In this document: one piece after another, positions 1 to 6,188 of the stretch
Layout: each line of letters begins with the position of its first letter
Position numbering within the stretch: position 1 is the stretch's first letter
Origin: a virus
Strand: one strand, 5' to 3'
Length of the DNA stretch: 29,267 nt
IMG/VR virus record: IMGVR_UViG_3300025164_000339
Coordinates: 1-29,267 of that record
Position numbers and translations under genes: made by a program
The notes under the pieces: model-generated
Told to the model about the DNA's origin: nothing
The model's input: only the letters and a program-made list of their open reading frames with translations
Database searches by the model: none

Positions 1-99
1 CGATGGCATTTTCGTTGAGATGATTCGCGATCGGCAGCTTGCAGATCTCGTCGACTGAGAGATCCGGGTACGGGTTGCTCGCGCGGTGCGAAGCATCCT
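1..99. repeat. Terminal direct repeat, left copy
   Basis: Bases 1-99 are identical to bases 29169-29267. The methyltransferase gene reads through the join in frame when one copy is removed, so the simplest reading is a circular sequence opened at an arbitrary point. A uniform overlap of 99 bases is also a common assembly k-mer length, so the repeat itself is probably an assembly overlap and not a biological terminal repeat. Confidence 0.95.
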
Positions 100-766
100 T
101 GGCCCGGCTCTGGTAGGGCCAGGGTGGATCGATGACCAGCACGTCGAAGGTACCGGCGGGCGCCGGCAATGGCTGAGTGCTCAGGATCTTCGCAACCCTC
201 CGCTTCTCGAGCTCCTTGTGGGCGCCGTTGATCTTCCCGGTCCTGTCCATCTGCGAGACGAGATCCTCGAAGGCTTCAGGATCTTCCTCGGCCGCCCGGA
301 CTACGGCCAGCGCTCGCCGGTAGCCTCTCGCCCCGCCAAAGCCCGCCTTCTTGGCGGCAATGGTTAGCGTTCGGCGTTCCTCAGGATTGTCGGGTACTTG
401 CGACTTAGTGGCATTTGCCACTAAGTCCGTCCTCTCCCCTTGCCGCTTGCCGATCTCTGCCGCCACCGTCTCGGCGATCGCCACCCGCTCGCTGGCGGTG
501 AAGTTCTTGCGGATATCGTTCTCGGCGAGCTCGCCGTCGACGATCGAGGCAATCTTGATGACGCGCGCCTCGATCGTCTCCCAGCCGGCCATTCGCGCGG
601 CCTCGAGACGGCGCTCACCGAATATCAGCGTGTGATCGGGCGTGATCCCAATCGGCTGCAAGAGCCCCAGCTCCTCGAGGCTACTCTTGAGTGACTCGAG
701 GTCGCCGAGATCATTTCGGTGGCGCTCCCCCATGCGGACTGCTTGCAAATCGATCTTCACGGTCAC
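1..766 (-). CDS. ParB-like domain / MT-A70 DNA methyltransferase fusion (5' part)
   Basis: Probable adenine-N6 DNA methyltransferase with an N-terminal ParB/sulfiredoxin-like nuclease-fold domain. The gene starts at GTG 766, overlaps the RuvC-like stop by GTGA, and has GGAGG 5 bases upstream. It runs off base 1 and continues at 29168-28819, giving 371 aa in the circle. Residues 3-75 are ParB-like, including GERR at 50-53 in a typical ParB box context. The middle (about 85-190) is helical. The MT-A70 catalytic motif DPPW lies at 213-216, followed by the WPYQS stretch. I translated the whole segment by hand and found no stop. Such fusions are known in phages and usually protect phage DNA from restriction or change its methylation. 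Target sequence unknown. A role in partition is unlikely because no ParA gene is present. Confidence 0.9.
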   Translation of the reverse strand, partial: MTVKIDLQAVRMGERHRNDLGDLESLKSSLEELGLLQPIGITPDHTLIFGERRLEAARMAGWETIEARVIKIASIVDGELAENDIRKNFTASERVAIAETVAAEIGKRQGERTDLVANATKSQVPDNPEERRTLTIAAKKAGFGGARGYRRALAVVRAAEEDPEAFEDLVSQMDRTGKINGAHKELEKRRVAKILSTQPLPAPAGTFDVLVIDPPWPYQSRAKDASHRASNPYPDLSVDEICKLPIANHLNENAI

Positions 767-1248
767 CCTTTCCTCCGCCCGTACTCCGCGAGCAGCAGCG
801 CCTCGGCGCGGCCGTCCTTCCGCCCGATCTCCGCCCCCGGGAACAGCCGCGAGGCCAGCTCGAGGCTCGCGCCCTTGTCCGCGCCCCGTGGTAGCCCCAT
901 GGCGCGCTTCCACGCGGCCGGCTCGGCCCACTCGAGCGGGATCGAGAGCGCCGCCAGGATGCCTGCGACCATGCCGGTCCCGTAGCCCAGCGAGTAGCAG
1001 CTCGAGACGCCCTGCCCGGGCATCGCGTGCTGGCGCTCCACGACGGCGCGCAGCTCGTCGCTCGGCTGCCGCATAAGGGTGACGCTGCGCAGCATCTCGG
1101 CGAGCTCGCCGACGAGGTACTCCCGCCGCCGGCCCTTTGGGCGGCGCTGGATCCAGATCGCCGGCATGTCGGCCAGCATGGCGGGCTCGCCGCGCCGCAG
1201 GACGGCGAGCCCTCCTCCCAGCCCCGGGTCGATGCCGAGGATCAGCAC
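763..1248 (-). CDS. RuvC-like Holliday junction resolvase
   Basis: Likely a Mg2+-dependent endonuclease of the RuvC/RNase H-like superfamily that cuts four-way and branched DNA made during phage recombination and replication. The 161-aa protein opens with the LILGIDPG motif (Asp7). It has an acidic residue in VVERQH (Glu71) and ends with KDGRAEALLLAEY (Asp145, Glu149), matching the usual spread of RuvC acidic residues. Length fits phage RuvC-like enzymes. The start is GTG at 1248, directly after the stop of the upstream 67-aa gene. The gene lies in the leftward early operon, whereas recE and recT are in the divergent rightward operon. Confidence 0.87.
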   Translation of the reverse strand: MLILGIDPGLGGGLAVLRRGEPAMLADMPAIWIQRRPKGRRREYLVGELAEMLRSVTLMRQPSDELRAVVERQHAMPGQGVSSCYSLGYGTGMVAGILAALSIPLEWAEPAAWKRAMGLPRGADKGASLELASRLFPGAEIGRKDGRAEALLLAEYGRRKG

Positions 1249-1452
1249 CTAGTTGTCCGGCGCCTCGGGCTCGCCCGTATCGGTCTCCCAAGCTGCCTGC
1301 TCGCGCACGCCCTCGAGGGCACGGGACAGCACCTGGATGCGCTGCTCTCCCGATGGCAGGTCATCGAGCGCCCGCTCGATGCGCCTCAGGGCGGAGAGCT
1401 CGGTGCGCAGTGCCTGCTCGGCTGCGCTCATCGGTCGTATTCGCTTGATCAT
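1249..1452 (-). CDS. Small hypothetical protein, helical
   Basis: Not recognised. The 67-aa product is highly charged and predicted helical over its first 50 residues, with a Leu/Arg-rich pattern (RTELSALRRIERALDDL) and an acidic tail ending EAPDN. The ATG at 1452 has a good AGGAGG ribosome site that also contains the end of the upstream zinc-ribbon gene, one base away. It sits between the zinc-ribbon gene and the RuvC-like resolvase, so an early role in DNA metabolism or regulation is plausible but unsupported by any motif. Confidence 0.7.
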   Translation of the reverse strand: MIKRIRPMSAAEQALRTELSALRRIERALDDLPSGEQRIQVLSRALEGVREQAAWETDTGEPEAPDN

Positions 1453-1453
1453 C

Positions 1454-1654
1454 TCATCCTCCTGTGTCGTGCTCCGGCTCGAGGCGCCGGATGATGCGCG
1501 CCCATCGCGCGGTGTCGGTCTGCACGTCGCGGATCAGCGCCTGTTGGCGACACGCCGTGCAGCGGTACATGTCGTCGGCGCCGTACCGGTACTGGCGTAC
1601 CAGCTCGTGTGCGTGGCACCACGGACACGGTCCTATCGGCGCCCGCCAGGTCAT
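1454..1654 (-). CDS. Small zinc-ribbon protein
   Basis: A 66-aa protein with two CxxC knuckles (CPWC near residue 10 and CTAC near residue 33), typical of a zinc ribbon. Such small phage proteins commonly bind DNA, RNA polymerase or another protein, but the exact partner cannot be read here. The ATG at 1654 overlaps the stop of the HTH regulator gene (ATGA), so the two are very likely translated together from one mRNA. The C-terminal half is basic and helical (WARIIRRLE). Confidence 0.75.
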   Translation of the reverse strand: MTWRAPIGPCPWCHAHELVRQYRYGADDMYRCTACRQQALIRDVQTDTARWARIIRRLEPEHDTGG

Positions 1655-1911
1655 CGCCCGCCCGCCCGCTCGCTGGCCGCCGAGGCGCGCAGGAGCGCCA
1701 GGGCCCGGCGGGTAGACGTCGTGAGCGGCAGGTCCTCTGCGCGCACCTCGCCGCGGGTCGCGCGCTCGATCGCCAGGGCGAGGGCCATGGAGGCGGTCCG
1801 CACCGGGACGGCCCCGATGAGGCGCGAGATCGTGCCCTGCGTGCAGCCGGCCAGGGTGGCGAGCTGCGTCTCGGTCATGCCCGCCCGGGCGAGGTAGCGG
1901 TCGAGCTGCAT
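1651..1911 (-). CDS. Small HTH transcription regulator, Cro/YdaS-like
   Basis: DNA-binding regulator of the XRE/Cro superfamily. The helix-turn-helix is visible at about residues 12-33 (MTETQLATLAGCTQGTISRL). The following AIERATRGEVRAEDL stretch resembles the end of the HTH domain in Cro- and YdaS-type proteins. The product is 86 aa from ATG 1911; an in-frame ATG at 1920 would add MGR but lies directly against the -10 box of the likely promoter, so 1911 is preferred. It faces the rightward recET operon across the control region and leads the leftward operon. There is no separate dimerisation or autocleavage domain like that of CI or LexA, so it looks more like a Cro-type switch protein than a full lysogeny repressor. 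Confidence 0.85.
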   Translation of the reverse strand: MQLDRYLARAGMTETQLATLAGCTQGTISRLIGAVPVRTASMALALAIERATRGEVRAEDLPLTTSTRRALALLRASAASERAGGR

Positions 1912-1920
1912 CCGGCCCAT

Positions 1921-1948
1921 ACTATGCCGGCCGGAGTGTGGCACGCAA
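1921..1948 (-). promoter_or_regulatory. Leftward sigma70-type promoter
   Basis: Reading leftward, TTGCGT (1948-1943) is followed after 16 bases by CATAGT (1926-1921). Transcription should begin near 1914-1915, only a few bases before the ATG at 1911, so the regulator mRNA would be nearly leaderless. No Shine-Dalgarno sequence is seen upstream of that ATG, which agrees with this. Confidence 0.55.
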
Positions 1949-1955
1949 GGAGAGC

Positions 1956-1971
1956 CGAAAATATATTTTCG
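1956..1971. promoter_or_regulatory. Perfect 16-bp AT-rich palindrome, operator or shared UP element
   Basis: The sequence CGAAAATATATTTTCG is a perfect palindrome in a GC-rich genome. It lies exactly 7 bp from the -35 box of each divergent promoter (gaps 1949-1955 and 1972-1978), so its centre at 1963.5 is the symmetry centre of the region. Its core AAATATATTTT fits the AAAWWTWTTTT pattern known for UP elements bound by the RNA polymerase alpha subunit. It could also be an operator for the neighbouring HTH regulator. Confidence 0.6.
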
Positions 1972-1978
1972 CCGGCCC

Positions 1979-2006
1979 TTGACGGCGCCATGCCAGGCGG
2001 TATACT
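1979..2006 (+). promoter_or_regulatory. Rightward sigma70-type promoter for the recombination operon
   Basis: TTGACG (1979-1984) and TATACT (2001-2006) are separated by 16 bp, each one base from consensus. Transcription would start near 2013, giving a leader of about 34 nt before the ATG at 2047. This is the best promoter seen in the window and it precedes the recET operon. Confidence 0.75.
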
Positions 2007-2046
2007 CCCCTGCATCACGCGCACACTGCGCACCACGGGAGACATC

Positions 2047-2277
2047 ATGCACTGCGAGATCTGCGCTGACCGGATCGGGCCGCGCCTCGAGCGCGTGCTG
2101 CTAGTGCAGACGGCCGACGTGTACACCGATGCCGACGGGCACAGCGATCTGGACTATCTCGGGCCGCTCTCGCGCCGCGTCGTGTGCGGCACGTGCGCGG
2201 GCGATCTGATGATCGCATTGGAGCGCGCACGGGAAGCTCGCGCACAATCGGCGGTCGTCGCAGAGGTGACGCGATGA
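2047..2277 (+). CDS. Small Cys-rich early protein
   Basis: A 76-aa protein, first gene of the rightward operon. It carries CEIC at residues 3-6 and CGTC near residue 50, so the two knuckles could bind one zinc ion as a treble-clef or ribbon-like fold. Between them is an acidic stretch (VYTDADGHSDLDYLG). The ATG at 2047 is preceded by GGGAG at 5 bases. A longer reading frame extends upstream but would cross the promoter, so 2047 is preferred. The stop overlaps the next start (ATGA). Function is not recognised; its place before the exonuclease suggests an early DNA or host-takeover role. Confidence 0.72.
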   Translation: MHCEICADRIGPRLERVLLVQTADVYTDADGHSDLDYLGPLSRRVVCGTCAGDLMIALERAREARAQSAVVAEVTR

Positions 2278-3122
2278 TCGAGCCAGGCCTGCATCTCGCC
2301 CTCTCGCGCGATGGGTACGAGCAGATCGACGCGCCCAACATCTCGAGGCTCAAGCACCTGCGGCGCTCGCCCGCGCATGCGCGCCACGCGCTGCTCCACC
2401 CGGAGCCGCCGACGCAGGCGCAGGAGCTCGGACAGGCCGTGCACCTCGCGGTCCTCGAGCGCGACCGCTGGGAGCACGAGTACATCGCGGCGCCGCCATG
2501 CGATCGGCGGACCAAGGAGGGCAAGGCGATCTGGGCGGATCTCGAGGCTCGGGCCGAGGGCCGGACGATCCTGCGCGAGGCGGAGTACGAGCTGTGCGCC
2601 GACCTCGCTGCGGCGGTCTGGTCGCATCCGGTCGCGGCGGAGATCCTCAGGGGCAAGGGGGTCAACGAAGCGTCGCTCATCTGGCGGGAGGGCGAGGGGA
2701 TGGCCAAGTGCAGGCTCGATAGCCTGCGGATGATCGCCGGGCGCGCCTGCGCGATCGACCTCAAGACGACGGTGGACGCGAGCCCCAAGGGCTTCGCCCG
2801 CGAGATCGCCAGGATGGACTACCACGCGCAGGCCGGCTGGTACACGCTCGGCCTCGAGCGCGTCTTCGGCGCGCCGCACCGCTGGCTCTGGATCGCCGTC
2901 GAGAAGGAGCCGCCCTACGCCGTCGCGGTGTACGAGCTGGCGCACGATGACCTGATGCTCGGGCGCGAGACGGCGCTGCGCTGGCTCGAGCAGTGGCGCG
3001 CGTGCGAGCGCTCGGGCATCTGGCCCGGGTACAGCGACGCGATCCAGTCGATCCAGCTGCCCGCGTGGGCGCGGGCGAGCGAACCCTACACGGAGGACTC
3101 AAGCCATGTCGTCGCCTTCTGA
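2274..3122 (+). CDS. RecE-type PD-(D/E)XK exonuclease
   Basis: Likely 5'-3' double-strand DNA exonuclease of the RecE/exonuclease VIII family that makes 3' single-strand tails for the RecT annealase encoded next. The 282-aa product has the N-terminal YEQIDAPNISRLK pattern, GQAVHLAVLE (His57), NEASLIW (Glu132), RLDSL (Asp149), IDLKTT (Asp162, Lys164) and YHAQAGWY (Gln186). Together these form the expected PD-(D/E)XK active site. The ATG at 2274 overlaps the upstream stop and has GAGGTG in front; the open frame to 2184 is out of register with any ribosome site. Length matches the stand-alone nuclease domain and not the long E. coli RecE. Confidence 0.9.
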   Translation: MIEPGLHLALSRDGYEQIDAPNISRLKHLRRSPAHARHALLHPEPPTQAQELGQAVHLAVLERDRWEHEYIAAPPCDRRTKEGKAIWADLEARAEGRTILREAEYELCADLAAAVWSHPVAAEILRGKGVNEASLIWREGEGMAKCRLDSLRMIAGRACAIDLKTTVDASPKGFAREIARMDYHAQAGWYTLGLERVFGAPHRWLWIAVEKEPPYAVAVYELAHDDLMLGRETALRWLEQWRACERSGIWPGYSDAIQSIQLPAWARASEPYTEDSSHVVAF

Positions 3123-4254
3123 GCCTGCACCCACGCGCGCCATGGTCGCGATCGGTAACCGCGGCCTCGAGCTGCGCTCGATGGATGACCTCTACCGATT
3201 CTCACGTGCTGTGGTTGCGTCAGGCCTGGCCCCGCGCGGCATGGAGTCAGCGGAGAAAGTCATGGTCGCAGTGCAGACCGGGATGGAGGCTGGCCTCACG
3301 CCGATGCGCGCGCTCTCATCCGTGGTCGTGATCGGTGGCGTGCCGACCTGGAAAGGGGACGCGGCTCGAGCGCTCGTCGAGGCGAGCGGCGAGCTCAAGC
3401 AAGGGACGCACGTCCAGACTGGCACTCGTGCTGAGGGCGACCAGCTGACGGGCTGGTGCCGGACCTGGGCGCGCGACGCTACGGAGCCTGAAGAGACCAC
3501 GTTCGCAACCGCAGACGCGAAGCGGGCCGGCCTCTGGGGCAAGCAGGGGCCCTGGACGCAGTACCCGCAGCGGATGCTCCAGTACCGCGCCCTCGGCTTC
3601 CACCTGCGCGATCATTTCGGCGCCGTCCTGATGGGCCTGCGGACCGCCGAGGAGCAGCAGGACATGGTCGAGCTGCACCAGGTCACCTCGATGCCGGCTG
3701 CAGGGCCGGCGCAGGTCCCGGCCTGGGCGATGCACGCGACGGAGGTCGCGCAGCCCGCGCCTCTGGATGCTGTGGGGGCCGACGGCTCCGCTCCCAACCC
3801 CATCATCTGGGCGAGCACGGGAGCGGAGCTCGAGGGGGCTCCGGATCCGGACCTCGGCACGTCCCTCGCCGAGGAGGACGCGGGGGGCGATCTCCCTCCC
3901 CCCAGCGTCGATCCGGATCCGGAGCCTGTCCCGCCGGCGCCGGCCGAGGATCACGGCGGCGCGTTCGGGGACCGCTATGCGCCCTCACCGGCGCCTGTCG
4001 AGCCGCCCCGCCGCCCGCGCGCCATGGCCAAGGTCCAGTTCGCGGCGCCCGAGCCGGCCGTCCCGGACCCGGCACGCTCGATCGGGCCCGATGAGCAGGC
4101 CGCGATCTGGGCCGTGGTCCGCGCGCGTTACCAGGTCAAGTCCGAGGCCACCGCAGTCCTGGCGCGGGTCCTGGGCAAGCACGGCTGCCGGCGGACCGCG
4201 GAGGTCACGCACCGGCAGCTCGATGCTGTCCTCAAGACGGCGAGGACGATCTGA
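3106..4254 (+). CDS. recT: RecT-family single-strand annealing protein
   Basis: Probable RecT-type annealase that coats single strands made by the exonuclease and pairs them with homologous DNA. The first 200 residues hold family-like blocks: LYRFSRAVVASGL, GMEAGLTPMRALSSV, VVIGGVPTWKGDAARALV, a central GWCRTW, and DAKRAGLWGKQGPWTQYPQRMLQYRALGFHLRD. Residues about 210-315 form a Pro/Ala/acidic linker, unusually long, followed by a basic C-terminal domain (about 320-382) ending in HRQLDAVLKTART, perhaps a DNA- or protein-binding module. The ATG at 3106 overlaps the exonuclease gene by 17 bases and has GGAGGA upstream, so translation is coupled. The 382-aa length exceeds that of a minimal RecT because of this extension. 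Confidence 0.88.
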   Translation: MSSPSEPAPTRAMVAIGNRGLELRSMDDLYRFSRAVVASGLAPRGMESAEKVMVAVQTGMEAGLTPMRALSSVVVIGGVPTWKGDAARALVEASGELKQGTHVQTGTRAEGDQLTGWCRTWARDATEPEETTFATADAKRAGLWGKQGPWTQYPQRMLQYRALGFHLRDHFGAVLMGLRTAEEQQDMVELHQVTSMPAAGPAQVPAWAMHATEVAQPAPLDAVGADGSAPNPIIWASTGAELEGAPDPDLGTSLAEEDAGGDLPPPSVDPDPEPVPPAPAEDHGGAFGDRYAPSPAPVEPPRRPRAMAKVQFAAPEPAVPDPARSIGPDEQAAIWAVVRARYQVKSEATAVLARVLGKHGCRRTAEVTHRQLDAVLKTARTI

Positions 4255-4985
4255 TGAGCATCCTGGCTCTTGCACCACTCCCGACCGAGAAGTTCGAGGC
4301 GCCCGTCGGCGCGCTCGAGCTGCGCGCGACCGAGCTCGAGGTGATCGACCAAGGATCGCTGGAGCTCGCCGCGGCGATGCGAGCCGAGATCAAGGGCTGG
4401 CTCGAGGCGATCGAGGCGGACTGCGGCCCCACGGTCCGGCGCGCGCACGAGCTGCACAAGGACCTGGTCGGGCGCCGCAAGCGGCTCGAGCAACCCTTCC
4501 TCGAGGTCGAGGCCGAGCTCAAGGCGAAGTGCGACCGCTACGTCGCCGAGCAGCGGCGCATCGCTGCGCAGCGGGCAGCCGAAGAGGAGGTCAAGGCGAG
4601 AGCCGCGCATGCAGCCGCGGAGGCTGCGGCCCGTGCAGCTCGCGCGGAGGCCGAGGCCGAGGCGACTGCCCTCGCAGCGGCCGGTGAGGCCGAGCTCGCC
4701 GACGTCGTCCAGGAGCAGGCACAGCAGATCGTGCCGCCCCCACCGCCCTCGCCGGCGCCTCCGCCCCCGCCGCCGCGTGCCGCCGGGCTCGCCGTGCGCG
4801 AGGTCTGGCGAGCCGAAGTCGAGGACCTGCAGGCGTTCCTGGTCGGCGTGATCGAGGGCACGATCCCGCGCGAGGCGATCGCGGTCAACACGACCTGGCT
4901 GCGCGAGCAGGCGACCCGGCACAAGGCCGAGCTGCGGCTGCCCGGCGTGCGCGTCTGGTCCGAGACGTCCACGGGACGGCGCTGA
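4254..4985 (+). CDS. Coiled-coil recombination-operon protein
   Basis: Function unknown. The 243-aa protein has a helical N-terminal part (residues 20-85) and an Ala/Glu/Arg-rich coiled coil (about 85-150). A proline hinge of two PPPPP-type runs follows (about 158-175), then a compact C-terminal domain with W-A-E-V-D-L-x-A-F-L near its start and LPGVRVWSE near its end. Proteins of this plan often follow recT in GC-rich phages, so it may scaffold or regulate the exonuclease/annealase pair; this is inference from position. The ATG overlaps the recT stop as TGATG. It is not an SSB: no OB-fold pattern or acidic C-terminal tip is visible. Confidence 0.72.
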   Translation: MSILALAPLPTEKFEAPVGALELRATELEVIDQGSLELAAAMRAEIKGWLEAIEADCGPTVRRAHELHKDLVGRRKRLEQPFLEVEAELKAKCDRYVAEQRRIAAQRAAEEEVKARAAHAAAEAAARAARAEAEAEATALAAAGEAELADVVQEQAQQIVPPPPPSPAPPPPPPRAAGLAVREVWRAEVEDLQAFLVGVIEGTIPREAIAVNTTWLREQATRHKAELRLPGVRVWSETSTGRR

Positions 4986-5245
4986 TGGGACGCCTCACGA
5001 TCCATGCCCTCGAGCGCGTCGAGCTCCGTGAGCGCGACGAGCCGCGCAATCCAGACCCGCTCTGGATCGAGCGCAGCGACGGTACCCGCGAGCGCCTCAC
5101 GCAACGGCATGACAGGGGCGGGGTGATGCTCTCGAGCCTGATGATCGCCGCGGTCTGGATCGTCGTGGCGTTCTGCTGCGGCGTGGTGCATGGCCGCGCG
5201 AACCCGATCGAGCCTGCGCGGGTGGCTGAGGTGAGGACGTGGTGA
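4985..5245 (+). CDS. Small single-pass membrane protein
   Basis: An 86-aa product with a charged N-terminal half (about residues 1-45) and one strong hydrophobic segment at about 48-70 (MLSSLMIAAVWIVVAFCCG), then a short polar tail. The start overlaps the previous stop as TGATG. A second start at the in-frame ATG 5126, after a G-rich stretch, would give a 39-aa membrane peptide; both forms may exist. No family is recognised. A small membrane protein at the end of an early operon could act in superinfection exclusion or host membrane change, but nothing here proves it. Confidence 0.6.
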   Translation: MGRLTIHALERVELRERDEPRNPDPLWIERSDGTRERLTQRHDRGGVMLSSLMIAAVWIVVAFCCGVVHGRANPIEPARVAEVRTW

Positions 5246-5255
5246 CCTCGGAGCC

Positions 5256-5459
5256 GTGACCTCGCCCGCTCCAGCCTTCGCGCCCTTGCGCGAGGTCTCG
5301 GCGCACCACGTCACCTACGGCACGCTCGAGGATTGGCTGGGCTGGCATCCATTCGATCGGGTGTACGGAGCGCAGCGTGCGTGCTCGGCATGTCGCACTG
5401 ATGCCAAGCGCCGCTATCGGATGAGACTCAAGGCAGCAGCTCAATTGCGTCATAACTAA
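5256..5459 (+). CDS. Small hypothetical protein with CxxC
   Basis: A 67-aa protein starting at GTG 5256. The C-terminal half is basic and contains CSAC followed by RTDAKRRYRMRLKAA, a pattern seen in small nucleic-acid-binding proteins with a half zinc knuckle. The GTG at 5241 can be excluded because it meets a stop after five codons. This is the last gene of the rightward operon; it overlaps the end of the convergent M15-like gene by 32 bases, so the two transcripts collide here. Function unknown. Confidence 0.6.
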   Translation: MTSPAPAFAPLREVSAHHVTYGTLEDWLGWHPFDRVYGAQRACSACRTDAKRRYRMRLKAAAQLRHN

Positions 5460-5853
5460 CTTGTAAGTGCAGGTGCAGCCCCGAGACCGAGTGCCACAGC
5501 GCGGATGGCTTGCCCCGGGGATACCGCCAGCCGCGGTTGATCGCCTCGGCGAGGCTGGGCCCGTAGGCCATCGCCGCGGCCATGTCCGCGCCTGCATCGG
5601 TCCCTGTGGCCGCCGGGACAGGTACGAGGTCCGCCCCACGGCAGGGCGTCGCCTCGTGCACGGAGCTCGGCGGAGCCGGCTTGCCGGCGCGCAGGTAGAT
5701 CTCCAGGGTGCGCGTCCTGGAGCGCCGCACTCCCGTCAGGCGCAGGTGGTAGCCGGCGAGGCCCGCGATGCGCACGGCGTCCGTGACGAGGGCCTGGAGC
5801 CTCCAGTCGGAGGCCTCGAGCTCGGTGCGCAGCAGATCGGACGCGATCAGCAT
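5428..5853 (-). CDS. Probable endolysin, M15-like peptidase
   Basis: Likely peptidoglycan peptidase (D-Ala-D-Ala or L-Ala-D-Glu carboxypeptidase-like, peptidase M15 fold) used for host lysis. The 141-aa protein has the zinc-site pattern SSVHEATPCRGADL (His66, Asp75) and a C-terminal SGLHLHLQV (His127, His129), as in small phage M15-like proteins. The usual catalytic Glu/Asp before the C-terminal His pair is not obvious, so activity is uncertain. It is the last gene of the late operon and follows the membrane/coiled-coil gene with a TGATG overlap, a normal place for lysis genes. No signal peptide is seen, so it would need a holin to reach the wall. Confidence 0.65.
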   Translation of the reverse strand: MLIASDLLRTELEASDWRLQALVTDAVRIAGLAGYHLRLTGVRRSRTRTLEIYLRAGKPAPPSSVHEATPCRGADLVPVPAATGTDAGADMAAAMAYGPSLAEAINRGWRYPRGKPSALWHSVSGLHLHLQVSYDAIELLP

Positions 5854-6188
5854 CAGGGCCAGCGCAGGAGTAGGACTTCGGTGCGTTCGTCCAGCGCTGC
5901 GAGGTGCTGCCCGTGTTCGACAAGCGTGTCACGCTGCCGGCCGAGCTCGAGCTCGACGCGCTGGAAGCCACCCCGGACGTCCCGATTGAGCTGCTGAATC
6001 GCGGCGCGAGCCGGGGCGTCCTCCTCCTGCTCGTGGCGCGCGAGTCGAGCGGAGAGATCGAGCAGCGGCTGGCGGAGCCGGTGCAGGCAGTAGGTCAAGC
6101 CAGCCACGGCCGTGCTGGAGAGGATCGCGATCACCTCCGCCGCGTGGCGCAGATCGGCCCAGCTCGCAGGGGGCTCCGGGATCGGCAT
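5853..6188 (-). CDS. Membrane-anchored coiled-coil protein, DUF2730-like or lysis accessory
   Basis: A 111-aa protein with an N-terminal membrane segment at about residues 17-36 (AEVIAILSSTAVAGLTY) and a long amphipathic coiled coil from about 40 to 105. This plan resembles the Mu-type DUF2730 proteins and some spanin or holin-associated proteins. It sits between the tail-tip gene and the M15-like lysin, with TGATG overlaps on both sides, so a lysis role (holin partner or inner-membrane spanin) is reasonable. No lipobox or outer-membrane partner is visible, so spanin status is not supported. Confidence 0.65.
   Translation of the reverse strand: MPIPEPPASWADLRHAAEVIAILSSTAVAGLTYCLHRLRQPLLDLSARLARHEQEEDAPARAAIQQLNRDVRGGFQRVELELGRQRDTLVEHGQHLAALDERTEVLLLRWP

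Noticed and set aside
1-99. The 99-base end repeat as a true biological terminal repeat
   Set aside because: It lies in the middle of the methyltransferase coding sequence and its length equals a common assembly k-mer; circular overlap is simpler.
1912-2052. Upstream extension of the HTH regulator to 133 aa
   Set aside because: It would translate through both promoters and the palindrome; no ribosome site supports it.
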